This document shows positions 33,764-45,815 of a stretch of DNA of 64,000 nucleotides, in pieces. The number at the start of each line of letters is the position of its first letter. Position 1 is the first letter of the stretch. Source of the stretch: Dugong dugon (Eukaryota > Chordata > Mammalia > Sirenia > Dugongidae). The position numbers were made by a program, and so were the translations under genes. The stretch covers positions 68,188,941-68,252,940 of the forward strand of contig CM057467.1 of assembly GCA_030035585.1 (NCBI GenBank), given 5' to 3'. The notes under the pieces were generated by a model that searched no databases, was not told the origin of the DNA, and saw only the letters and a program-made list of their open reading frames with translations.

Positions 33764-35682
33764 GTAAGGAAAAGGCTTCATCTACTAGGGCCCTCAATTC
33801 TGCACCAGTTATTCGTTTATACACTGAACAAGCCTTGTTATGGACATCAAGGTACAAAGATGAATAAGACACAGTCTCTATGCTCCAGGAGTTCACCATC
33901 AAGTCTGTGGCAGAGGGAGGTATGGATGTAGTGGAGTCTTGGGGAAGCAATGAAGAAATCTGCCCAAGGAAGCCTCAAAAGCAGCAAGCAGAATGGAAAA
34001 AGCTTTAAATAGTGTGAATTTAAATTAATAGGAACCCAAATTTCCTCTTTTGTAACACTTATAAGTACTTGTAGATTCTCTGCTCTCTTTCTAGACTGTA
34101 AATACATGAGGGCAGGAATTCTGTCAGTCTTTCCCTCTACTATAACCATGGTACCTGCTACACAGTAGGAGCACAACCAACATGGCTGATTGATGGGTTG
34201 ACTGATCAAATCCTAATTTTGCCGCTCACTAGCTGAGTAACTTTGGACAAGTTTCTGAAATCCTCTGAGTCTCATTTTTCGTATCAGTAAAATAGAAATC
34301 ATTCATATCAACCTGGCGGGATTGCTTTAAGAATACGTGATGCAATGCATGTAAGCCTTCTAGTGCTGCTTAGCACTTAGAAGGTGATAATAAACAGAAG
34401 TTCTAGTGCCCACTTTTACAAAGGTGGTGTAATTTGTGCAAGGTTTTGAAGGTTGAATAGGAGTTTTCTGGGTAGCAAGGAAGAAAAGGAGACATTCACA
34501 CAAAACAACATGTAAAAAGACATGAAGATGTTAACGGGTCTGGTACTTTCAGGAAACGTTGGAAAATTCAGTGCTGGGGCACGAGGTTCTTGGAAAGAAG
34601 TGGCAGGAGTTGAAACTAGAAGCATGGTTTGGGGCCAGTTAGAGAGAAGCTTGCCATACCAGGCCAAAGAGTTTGGACCTTAGCTGGTGGGCACTGGGAG
34701 AGACACGAATGGCTGGCTGTTCAGCGTGTCCTTTGTGTAGCCTGCAATGACTTGGCAAGGAATGTGTCCTCTTTTGCTTTGGCAGGGTCTGATCTGCGCT
34801 GAATCCGTTAACACCTATCTTGCCAACATTAGCAAAACTAGGGAAATAGGAGGCTTGAATTACACCAAATTGCAAATAGATTTCAGCTCCAGCCACACTT
34901 ACCTTTTCAACCCTTCTATTTCTGAGGGAGCCTACACTCACAGGCCATTTTCTACTGACTGTGGCACCTGCTGCCTGGTGCTCAGAGGGCATCAGAGGCT
35001 GGGAGGCCTCACTGGTCATGCCCACCCCTGTTCTTGACACGTATCACTGAGGCCCTTCTGCAGGGCCTCATGGCTGCTGCTGGTGGTCCCAGCACCCATG
35101 CCACATCCTTGTTGGATGCTGGTACAGTTTCCTTCTAAGCCAACTAATGTGATTGTTACGCTCCAGAATGGAATCTGTTCTCTGCCACTTGTCTTTCCAA
35201 TTTGGCAGGCTTCCTGTGCTGGCTTGCAGCTTCCGTCTCTAGTCTGTGAGCTCAGCTTGAATTACGCGTTAGGAGCCTGCCACAGCCTGAGGATGTGCAT
35301 ACAAGTATTTTCAATTCTCAAAATGGGTCCTCCACCAGCCAGCACAGGGTGCAGAAAATTTTCAATCCACACATTAAAAAATTGTTTAACTTTAGATAGA
35401 GGTACCGCCAAGCAGTCAGATTAAAGGGTTGGGAGACAACTGGCATATATGGGGTGGGGTGGGGGGAAGCACCCACTTAGATTCAGAAATCCTGGACTAA
35501 AGTCCCTGTGTACCTGGCCTTCACTACCTTGGTCTGAATCTAAGCATGGAATTCTTTGTACCAAACTCTCCAACATAGACATATATTTTTACATGCACAT
35601 ATGGGCAGGGGACACTGGCTTCGATTCTCAGAGCTTCCTCTGTTACAAATGCCTAGCTACTTTATTGTCCCACATGGAGCAG

Positions 35683-35871
35683 AAGTCCCTGGGTAGTGCA
35701 GATGGTTAAAGCCCTCACTGCTAACTGAAAGGTTGGAGGTTCGAGTCTACCCAGAGGCACCTCAGAAGAAAGGCTTTGGCAATCTACTTTGGAAAAATCA
35801 GCCATTGAAACCTTGACACACATGGGGTCACCATGAGTTGGAATCGACTCAATTGCAAATGATTTTGTCTT
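35683..35871 (+). mobile_element. AfroSINE, long class, sense, 9-bp duplication
   Basis: It starts 'aagtccctgggtagtgcaga', has the B-box-like 'aggttcgagtctac' and ends 'catgagttggaatcgactc' plus a T-rich tail. ATGGAGCAG at 35674-35682 and 35872-35880 is a short target-site duplication. Confidence 0.9.
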
Positions 35872-37114
35872 ATGGAGCAGGAGAGGTAAGCCAGAGAGAT
35901 AAGAGAGGACCTTTTATGTGAACAGAGCCCAGAGGCAAGAATGCAAAAGAAAGAACCAGGGAACTTGGATTTGCTCCTCTGGGAGGAGCTTCCTCATACG
36001 TTGTCTCATTTGAGCCTCATAACTACCCTATGTAATATTTATTACCCCCTTTTACATATGGGGAAAGAAGTTCAAGATGTATAACTAATTTGAGTAAGAT
36101 CACACGTCTAGTAATTGTTGAACTGGGCTAGGAAGTGAGATGTCCTGACCCCATATTCCTCACTCTCCCTATGTGACTCACCAGCCATTCATTTGTTCAC
36201 TCATCGGCCAATCCATTTTTGAAAACGGATAACTCTGAAACAAGGCGGTCAGCTCAAACTGCTTTAACAAAGGCACAAATGCTTTAGGAGGACAGGGGAG
36301 GGGGAGAACCTTTCCACAGTAGGACCATGGAATGTGGGAGATGGAGAGATTATAAAATCTAGTCCTTACTCCATTTTGGTAGAGGGTTAATTCATCCTCA
36401 GCACAGTCATCACTGATAGGTAGGTCAAGTCAGAGAAGCTTTAGTAATTGGTCTAGTTCAGGATCATCACATAGGCAGCTGTGACAAAGCAAGGACTTCA
36501 GGCGTTGTCAAGCTGACTCCAAAAGCAGTGCTCCTTCTCCTTTCCCAGAGTGCCTTTGTGCATGTGGGCATCAAGGGAGAGAGTAAGAGTAGGGAATCAC
36601 TTGCTGTTCATTTCTTCTTCCCTCCCTCTCCTCTCCCTCTCCTTCCACTTGCTCCCTCCCCAGCCCCTATTTGGGAGTCCTCTTCTCATCATAATGACAG
36701 ACAGAAGGGTCTCTGGCGATCAGGTCCCTAAGGTGCCAAAGGACCACAGGGCATGAAATATTTAGCAGCCAGTGTTGACAAGAAATGGGTTTTAGGAAAT
36801 TGAAAATTCCCCTGTCACTTTAGAGTAAACTGTGTTCTTGATGCAGCCAAAGGCTGCTGTGACGCTGTGCCCCAGAGAGCTCTGGGAAGTGTGAAGGCAG
36901 CAGCCCTGACTGGTGGCTCTGGAGTGCCTGCAGGCCTCCTGTCCTGTGGAGACAGAGCGACCCGGGGCTGGAAGCAAGGGAGCAAGAGGCTTTGGGTTGC
37001 AGAACCGTGCTCTGAAGACACAGAAAAGGGCCTGCTCCATCCTGAGAATGGCCCTGAACTGAAGGGGCAGGTGGAGGTAGCTACATCTTATGTACAGATA
37101 TTTTATTGGGGTTT

Positions 37115-37545
37115 CTTTTTACACTAGAAAACTACCACATGTACCTTATAAAAAAGATTAAAAATTTAGAAATCACCAAGAAGAAAATCAAAATCACCTT
37201 TAATCCCAGTACCGTTAACCTTTTGGTGTATATCTCACAAGCCTTCTAATCCCCTCTCTATCCATAATCTAACTTAATTGTGTTTTTCCCAGTTGGAATC
37301 GCTCTGTGCTTCCAGTTCTGTAACCTGCTTTTTTCACTTAATTCATAGCAGACATTTTCCCGTGTCATTAAATATCTATCTATCACATCATTTTTAATGG
37401 TTGCATATAGTATTCTAACTTGTGGGTGAACTACATGTACTATAATTTATTTAGCCAATTCTGTGTCATTGGGCATTTGGGTAGGTTCTAGTTTTCACCA
37501 TTATTAAACATGGCTGTGATAAACACCCTTGTAGCCAGTGGTGTA
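37115..37545 (-). mobile_element. Old L1 (L1M-type) 3' fragment, antisense
   Basis: The + strand reads 'atcacctttaatcccagtac', 'ccttttggtgtatatctcac' and 'catcatttttaatggttgca', reverse complement of the L1M ORF2 end and 3' UTR. Limits approximate. Confidence 0.65.
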
Positions 37546-38106
37546 GAACAATGAACTCCAAGAGGAAATTTCTTATATAAAGGAATGCATTTGCTTAAGT
37601 AAGCCCCAAATTTGACAGAATGTCAGGGGTTTGCAGGGGATTCAGGAGCCCTAAGGTGATGAGTCTTTAGGGATAGGGTAGACAGACAAGCTAGAGGCAG
37701 CACCTGTCAGCATAAGTACACGTTTCTTCCTCACTCTGGCCATGTGCAGTGTAACTAGACTTCTTGGGGACACAATTAAAGTAACCCAAGGTGATGGAGC
37801 TAGGATTTGAACCCAGCCTATCAAACTGCAAAGTCTATCCTCTTTCTTACTATTTTTTCTAATTATTATCATCCTCTTCTTCGTGTTTTGTCAGTCTAAT
37901 GAGACCAAAAAAGGTCTCAGTGGTAGCTATTGCCTGGTTTCACTCTGATCAGGGAGTTCATCTTCCATTGTTGATGATAGGCTGTTGTGAGGAGCAAGTA
38001 AGACTGTGAAGACCCTTTGGACACTGTTATGGGCTACACTGGGGTGTGGGATGATGCGTGGTGGGCATCTTGCCAGTCATTTAAGTGTTGGTGTCTCCGT
38101 TGTCAG

Positions 38107-38984
38107 GTTCGCCTGGAGTGGCCCACAGACTTAGCCATCAACCCGATGGACAACTCTCTTTATGTCCTCGACAACAATGTGGTCCTGCAAATCTCTGAAA
38201 ATCACCAGGTGCACATTGTTGCTGGGAGGCCCATGCACTGCCAGGTCCCCGGCATTGACCATTTCCTGCTGAGCAAGGTGGCCATACACGCAACCCTGGA
38301 GTCTGCCACTGCCTTGGCTGTTTCACACAACGGAGTCCTATATATTGCTGAGACTGATGAGAAAAAGATCAACCGCATCAGACAGGTCACCACCAGTGGA
38401 GAAATCTCACTAGTGGCTGGGGCCCCCAGTGGCTGTGACTGTAAAAATGACGCCAACTGTGATTGTTTCTCTGGAGATGATGGTTATGCCAAGGATGCAA
38501 AGCTGAATACCCCATCTTCCTTGGCTGTGTGTGCTGACGGAGAGCTCTATGTGGCTGACCTTGGGAATATCCGAATTCGGTTCATCAGGAAGAACAAACC
38601 TTTCCTCAACACCCAGAACATGTATGAGCTGTCCTCACCAATCGACCAGGAGCTCTACTTGTTTGACACCAGTGGCAAGCACCTGTACACCCAAAGCCTG
38701 CCCACAGGAGATTACCTGTACAACTTCACCTACACTGGGGATGGTGATGTCACACTCATCACAGACAACAATGGCAACATGGTCAATGTCCGCCGAGACT
38801 CTACCGGGATGCCCCTCTGGCTGGTGGTCCCAGATGGCCAGGTATACTGGGTGACCATGGGTACCAACAGTGCACTCAAGAGTGTGACAACACAAGGACA
38901 CGAGCTGGCAATGATGACATACCATGGCAACTCTGGCCTTCTAGCAACCAAAAGCAATGAAAATGGATGGACAACATTTTACGA
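38107..38984 (+). CDS. TENM4: TENM4 exon: NHL blades 4-6 and start of YD shell
   Basis: The acceptor is TTGTCAG at 38100-38106 and the donor is TACGA|gtaagt. The exon is 878 nt: 292 codons plus 2 nt. The peptide starts [18 protein letters not shown] and ends [10 protein letters not shown] plus a split Glu. Blades are visible as [30 protein letters not shown] and [16 protein letters not shown], with the Cys-rich loop [16 protein letters not shown] between them. From about residue 190 the sequence changes to shell-type strands ([30 protein letters not shown]), with an NFT sequon. It is the largest exon in the window. It merges the end of the propeller and the beginning of the YD shell in one exon. 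Confidence 0.96.
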
Positions 38985-39811
38985 GTAAGTATCAAGTCAA
39001 GGCCATTTGGTGATTTTGTTTCATTAAATGCATTTCAAGAATTGATGGAATGTTAATCTTGGGGTATATTTCATTTTAATTCAGGATTTGGGATGAGAAG
39101 CATTATTTATAATATGTTCCACATGTTCATATTCCAGATGATTTTTCCTAGGAAGGAGTATGGTGTAGTAGAAAAGGCATGAGCTTTGGAGTCAGAGAAG
39201 TTGGGCTTGAATATTTTCTCTGCCATGGACTCTCTAGGTTTCAGTTTCTACATCTGTAAAATGGGAACCGTGGATACCTGCCCAGCATACCACAGGGAGA
39301 TAAAAGCGCTGTCCGGAAATATAGCGATGAAAGAAGGAATAATTCCATGTGAATGAATTTTCCACATAATCAAAGCTCATTTCTTCAAATTTCAAAAAAA
39401 AAAATTTTTTTCACTTTTACCATTTTGGATGGCACTTCTTATGGTGTGTATTATATGCCTCCCTTCTCAAACACATGCTAAAGATATAGTGTGACTTTTC
39501 TCTTTATGAGCCAGGATCATTAATAAGGAACAACAACAATTACCTATTATGCAGTAATATAAAGTTAGTGTTCAGAAAGTAGGGAAATGAGGGTACAGAA
39601 CCCTTCACCCCTGCCCATAATGATTCTAAACCCCTTTTGTTAGTTCCTGTATCTAACTGGTTAAGTGTGGCACTGTAGTGTCACTATGTGTTTCTGCCAT
39701 ACTGCCCACCTTGAGTGGTTCACTTGCCTACTGTGCATCAGTGTAGGGCTTCTTAAATGGTGTGGCCAGGAAAGCAGAAGTCCAGCTTACTACAATTCTG
39801 GTCAAAATTTT

Positions 39812-39850
39812 AAATATATATATATATAAAGGTATGTATATATATGTAAT
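39812..39850. repeat. (TA)n-rich tract
   Basis: A short AT dinucleotide stretch 'atatatatatata' is followed by 'ggtatgtatatatatgtaa'. Confidence 0.75.
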
Positions 39851-40089
39851 TCTAATTGTATATTGTATGTTAAATATATAATATAAATATAAAATAGAGA
39901 TTCTGAGGTGTTCCTCTATGAGAGATTTTAATGAATGAACTTTGTAACATCTCCTTTTTCCTACATAGATTTTTTTTAACACTTCTTTTTGAGGTCTTGG
40001 CCATGCACCAGATAGCTGAGATTGCTGGCTATGTGAATATTAGATAAGTATGTGGGAGATGGGGAAGGAATTAGCCTTGTTGAGTATCA

Positions 40090-40270
40090 GCAGCTCAACA
40101 AGGGCTAGGGACTGTGCAAGGCACTCTGCAGGCATTATTGCATTTACTCCTCACTGCAGCTGTGGAAGATAGGTGATATTATCCATTTTACAGAAATAGA
40201 AACTGAGACTGACAGAGCTCATGTGCTCATTGCTATACAGTGAGAATGTGGCAGAACAGGGATTGCACTA
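40090..40270 (+). repeat. MIR-like SINE fragment
   Basis: It contains 'aaggcactctgcaggcatta', 'ccattttacagaaatagaaa' and 'acagtgagaatgtggcagaa', diverged MIR text. Limits approximate. Confidence 0.6.
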
Positions 40271-41239
40271 GCAACCCAAGTCTGTCAGTACCGGAGCTCA
40301 TGACTCTTTCTGCTCCTCCCTGCCGTCGCCCCTGCTGAGTTTGTTAATCCCAAATGAACTTGAATCCTTGAACCATAAACTTTTCTCAAGCTTGATCAAG
40401 CACCAGTTTCTCATAGTCCTAGAATCCAAAGGAAAAGGATCTGTAATAGATTTTTTAATATAATTTGTCCAAAAACTGTCACAGCAATTTGTACAAAGTT
40501 CACTGGCTAAATTCCTTTTCTCCAAACAAGGACCTTGTTAATTACAAAGAAAAGACAAAGATCCAGGAAAGCAGCAATTATCTTGATTAACCCATTGAAA
40601 TGGAAATACACTAAATAATTCAATTTTCCTGGTTGCCTGACAGAAATATCTTATACATTATTTAGCCAATACAGGGGTTTCTTTGTCAGAGCATGTCTGT
40701 GCGCTCAATTAGTTCCCAAGGTCACTCCCTTAGACCCCATACTGAGTGCTTACGCATCACTACAACTGTTACTCTCTCTCCCAGCCCTGAAATCTAAAAC
40801 TGCTTCCTACACCTCTACCAGAAAGGACCCCGCTCCCCATCCTGCTCTTTCCTTGATGAAATATGCAGCCGTAAGTTGATGTTTCATTAAGAAGGAAAAG
40901 TTAGTACAGTAACTTCTTATAAAATGGCTTTTGGAATTTCAGAGTATCAACTTAATAGCAGTACCCAGGAAAAGGAGTGTTGGTCCTTACTGATGCAAAC
41001 CAGAAGTAGAAGATAAAAGCCTTCAAATAAAAAAGGAAACTCACTTTTTTTTGAGATCCTGCTGTGTGCCAGGCTCTTTCCCATTTAATCTTCAGAGTAA
41101 CCTCGGACAGTAGGAATTTAGCATCCACATTTTTTACAGATGAAGAAACTGAGGCACAAAGAGATAAGGTAACTAGCCTAAAATTATACAGTAAATACAT
41201 AGCAGAGCCAGCATGCAAGTCCATGTTTACATTTCCACC

Positions 41240-41385
41240 CCAAATATACTGAATCAGAATCTACAGTTTAACAAGATCCCTAGGTGATTCTTATGTATAA
41301 CTTTTGGGGAACTTGTTGAAATGCAAATTCTCAGTGGGGAACTTGTTAGAAATATAAATTCTCAGCAGGGGTTGGAACCAGACTG
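41240..41385. mobile_element. MER5A-like DNA transposon remnant
   Basis: It reads 'tgaatcagaatctacagttt', 'aacaagatccctaggtgatt' and 'gttgaaatgcaaattctcag'. The unit 'aacttgttagaaatataaatt' partly repeats, suggesting internal duplication. Confidence 0.6.
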
Positions 41386-42661
41386 AATAGGTTCAAAACC
41401 CTGGTTCTTTCAACTACACTGACTGGGTTCATCCAGGTTCTTTTGTATAATACAGGATTGCGTTGTACTTTCTATTTCATAGGGATATTCTGAGGTTCAA
41501 ACATTTAATGAGATAAACTATGAAAAGCTCCGTGTCTGACTCACCATAAGTAGTCAAATAATAGCTGCTGTTGTTGACAGGCAATAGTAGTAGCAGTAGC
41601 AGTAATTGCAGAAATGTTGATTGGCATGACCGTATTACCCTGGAGCAGCTGCAGGTAGGGGTGGACAGACGTTGGAACTGAGGTAGGAATTGAGGTAGGT
41701 CAAAGCCAGAAGAGCAGAATCAAGTGTCAAGTCTGAGGGATCAGGGCATTAACTAGGAAAGGGGTCAGGCTCCTGAGAGTCTGTATTCAAAATGGATTGG
41801 AAAATAGCATGCAGAGTGGGCCAAAGCAAAATAGTTCAGACTGTGAACAAAGAAAGGATGCCAGATACCCGTTTTCACTGGATATTAGCCATGTGACCCA
41901 GAGGCAGGCTGGCTGACTTCCAGACCCAAGACTCAACTAGGCAGATATAATCCCTACACTACCTTTTCAGGGATATTATGAGGATTTAAAAAAAAAAAAT
42001 TACTGAAAGTAAAAACGCTTTGCAAACTATGAAGCTCCCTAGAAGTAAGGATGTGGTGTTATTAACATCTTGATTGGTTCCTAGCAAGGATTTCAACCAG
42101 GGATAGAGTACCCAATAAGCAAGGTAAGCATGTGCTTAGGGCATCACAAAACAGGGGCACTAGTTGTCTAAAGTAAAAACCCGTAGATGCCAATCAGATG
42201 GTACACAAGGAAAAGCGAGCGCCACAGTGGAAGGGAACTGGCAGGGCACTAAATGAAACTGATACCAGCTCCAGTGTGTAAGACTGTGCCAGCCGGAAAT
42301 AAAGTTGACGCAGCATCATGAGGGCACCGATGCACGAGGTTGTTTAAGCCATGAGACCCCTACCACTTCAACACCTTCATTGACATCTGTCTCCTATGGT
42401 CCCCTCCTGTGTAATTCAAACTCCTTATTTTGTCAGGTCTCTTGGGAGCATACCATTTCTTTCTAATAAACAAGAGTTGAGGGTGGGCTATCAAGTCTAA
42501 CTCTTGCTACATTCACCCAATACACAACTGGATCCAAAATGAGAAGTTACTGAGCAAGGAGGGATTATATTAATAGATAACAGGCCTCTGATCCATTTTG
42601 AGAGAACTGTCTTGTACATCCACATCTGCTGATCCAGCAACTTCAGCCAGGAGGGTCGGCA

Positions 42662-42691
42662 ATATATAAGTATATATATACATATACATAC

Positions 42692-42744
<53 letters not shown>

Positions 42745-42745
42745 C

Positions 42746-42798
<53 letters not shown>
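42662..42798. repeat. AT-rich microsatellite with a 54-bp higher-order unit
   Basis: About 137 nt of TA units are broken by CA steps. The C residues sit at 42687, 42691 and 42703, then at 42741, 42745 and 42757, so the pattern 0-4-16 repeats exactly 54 bp apart, each followed by a (TA)n run. This shows duplication of a larger block in addition to dinucleotide slippage. In translation the tract gives Tyr-Ile runs, which are composition artefacts. Confidence 0.92.
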
Positions 42799-42800
<2 letters not shown>

Positions 42801-44459
42801 TCGCATATCCCGTTTGAATGCATGAGTAAACAAAGGAGGCACCCAGAAATTGTCAGTGTTTCAGGTCCTCATATGCCTTAATCTGGCCCTGATTTGAATA
42901 GATTTTGCCAATGCACCATTGCTCTAGTGAGTTTTCTACCTTTAGCATTATGAGGCAGCTTAGTGGATTCCACTATAACTGCTCTAAGATTTCAAAAAAA
43001 AAAAAAAAATCACATGCTTGCTTGTGACATGAACTATTACTGAAACAAGTTTTAAGTTGGTTTTATTGATCCTCTTAATAGATTAAATAATACATCTAAC
43101 ATAAACATCACACACTTCAGAGCAACTTAACAAAGAGTTCACAATTCCTGGAGAATTAAGATACTTCCTTTCCCTCAGCCTGTAGCTCTGCTGGTAGAAA
43201 ACCTCAAAGGAGTCTGTAATACAGTCATCATCTCCAATGTATAGCATTATTTATTTCAGATTTTGGCTCCTGGGCAGATGGAATTTGATGACTAAGAAAA
43301 TGACCTGATGAGCATGAGGCAGGTTCTAAAATCGGTGTGCTGGCTGGGTATGAACAACAAGCTTCCCTAGAGTTTCACAGGAGGAAGTGGCTCTGGCCTC
43401 TCATAGTGCCCTGTGACAGCCCCTGTCATAGTTATGCTTGTAGTAACTGTGCCCCCTACAGGCCCTAAGTAATTAATCTCTGTATCAAGCTCAAGGCTTG
43501 CCACCTAGTTGGTACTCAGTAAATACTTTATTAATGAAATATAAATTTAGGAGGGAGAGGAGATAAAGAAGAGAAAAAAACATATGATACAGTGGGAAGA
43601 ATGCTAGATTCAAATCCCAGCTCTAGCAATATCAGTCAGCATCCCAGCAGGAAATAGAATTCAACTCCAAAGGTTCAAATGAAGACACTCCGCTTCTAGT
43701 TTTTGCTGGGGGATAGGGGAGAGGATGTAGGAGCTAGAAAGAGAATCACTGCCAACCTTACAATGAAACAAGTCAGACAAATGGCAAATTTGTGCATTTT
43801 CTTGAACTCCTCCTCTGAGGTCAAAGGGCAACCAGTTCGCCCAAATCTAAGGAGAGAAAGATTCCTGCAAAAAGATACAAGATGAGAGTACTAGTTTACC
43901 TGGGGTAGATACACTGGTAAGAAGAGTTCAGCTAGGGTGGTTGGTAAACTGGTGGAGGCTGGTATAGTGGCAAGAGAGTGTGAAGCCACTGGAGGCTGCA
44001 GAAATTTGAGGAGTCCAAACCCTCTTCAGATTTTTCTCCACAAACCCCACCGGAAACTCACAGAAAAGAGTAGAGAAAGATTGAAGAAAGTGTCCCTTGT
44101 GATAGAACTGGGGGAAAGATGCAGCAGCCCCTGAGGGAGGGACAGAAAAATCTGCCTGCTCTATTAGGTCCTTCTCACCTAATCTCCCATGTGGAAAAAA
44201 AAAAAAAAGCCTTAATCTGTGAAGAAAAGGGCAACAAACACTGTCCAACTTAGGCACTGGTGAAGAAACACAATCTGACTTAGGCACTAGTGAAAACCCA
44301 TTGCAACTGAGAAAAGAGAACTAACCCTTCCCCCACGCCCCCCAGAAAAAACTGCTGCTAGAAGAGGAGTGGGAGTATGTAATGACCCCAGAACTACAGC
44401 CTAAGACAGGGCAGGACCACTGAGGAGGCCACACCTCTGAGACTCAGGGACACATGCTT

Positions 44460-45815
44460 ACCTAAAATTGGGGCTTAATAAAAGCAATAGAGAACATTTC
44501 CACCAGCCCCCACTGCCAGCTGAAAAACTAACAGTGACCAGAAAGAATAGAATACTGCTGGGAGAGGGATAAGACAGGGACAAGAACATGAAAAGAGATC
44601 CTCTCTGAAGCAGAACACAAAGGTGTGACCTAAAGCTGAGGATGGAGTAGACATTGAGAAAAAAAATTAAAAACCCTCTAGCAAACCAGTTCCCACCCTA
44701 AACACAAAATATTACTAAAAGAATTAAGAGCCTGTCGTGCCCTGAGTAACCACAGCAACAACAAACCTCAAATCCTAACTAAATTAACTCAAACCCCCTC
44801 ACTAAAGTCCTAGCAAAAGGAAATCATGCCCATTTCCAAGCATAAAACATGTTACCTACTCTCTACTCTGCTACACAAGATATCCTATTTTCAACTGGAC
44901 AAGAAATTGAAGAAAACAAGAATAAAACAACAGATTTCCAAGAGACAAAGCAATCATCAGAACCACACTCAAGTATGACACAGATGTTGAACTATCTGTC
45001 TGGGAATTTTAAATAACTATAATTATGTTAATGGCTGTAATGGAAAAGGTGTACAACATACAAGATCAGATGGGTAATTTCAGCAGAGAGATGGAAATTA
45101 TTAGAATCAGGTGGAAATGCTAGAAATGAAAAATACAGTTACAGAGGTGAAGAATTCCTTGGACAGGCCCATTAGTAGACTTAACACAGCTGAGGAAAGA
45201 AGACAGAACAATAGAAATTACCCAAGGTGAAACACAAAGAGAAAAATTACAGAACAGAGCATCCAAGAACTGTGGGACAATATCAAATGGTTTAATACAC
45301 ATGTAATTGGAATTCTGGGAGAAGAGAGAACAGGGCAAAACAAATATTTGAGGAAATAATGGACAAGACTTATCCAAAATTAATGACAGAAACCATAGTG
45401 ACCCCATAGGGTAGAGTAGAACTGCCCCGTAGGGTTTCCAAGGAGCAGCTAGTGGATTAGAACTGCCAACCTTTTGGTTAGCAGTGGTACCTCACTGTGG
45501 CTTTTAACCACTGTGCCACTAGGACTCAGTGTACATGTCTAGGCATATCATATTTAAACTGCTGAATATAAAAGACAAAGAGAAAATCTTGAAAGCAGCC
45601 GGGGGGCGGGGGGGAGGCATAGCATACGTAGGAACAAAGATAAGAATTATATCAGACTTCCCATCAGAAATCATGCAAGATAGAAGACAGTGGAGTAGCA
45701 TCTTTAAAGTGCTGAAAGAAAATATATATATATCTATATCTCATCCCCAAATTCTACACCCAAGAAAGACATCTTCAAATGATGAGACATTATAGGAATA
45801 TGGGCAGGATAAGGG
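44460..45815 (+). mobile_element. HAL1/L1-like 5' half, sense, split by an AfroSINE
   Basis: The wording 'gttgaactatctgtctggga', 'aaatgctagaaatgaaaaat' and 'aattacccaaggtgaaacac' matches the ORF1-bearing half of L1-like elements (HAL1 family, as I remember it). It resumes after the SINE with 'gctgaatataaaagacaaag' and 'ccatcagaaatcatgcaaga'. No ORF1 remains open. Family call is moderate; an old L1 5' region is the alternative. Confidence 0.6.
45391..45528 (-). mobile_element. AfroSINE, short class, antisense, inside HAL1/L1
   Basis: The + strand reads 'gtagagtagaactgccccgt' to 'gccactaggactca'. The 3' part with 'cattgccatcaag' is missing. An extra 'ctcactgtggcttttaacca' segment differs from other copies. 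It is younger than its host element. Confidence 0.8.

Larger units (their letters stand above)
33764..38106 (+). other. Intron, 4.3 kb, phase 0
   Basis: It holds MIR-like text (about 34200-34400 and 36000-36130), an AfroSINE with a duplication (35683-35871) and an antisense L1M-like fragment (37115-37545). The stretches 34690-35400 and 36500-37090 are repeat-poor and show nothing I can name. Confidence 0.75.

Noticed and set aside
33446..33931. Long ORF of 161 residues taken as one coding unit
   Set aside because: Only 33609-33763 has splice sites and teneurin sequence; the flanks are intronic read-through.
42497..42842. Antisense ORFs with long Tyr-Ile runs
   Set aside because: They are translations of the TA satellite, with no start context or domain.
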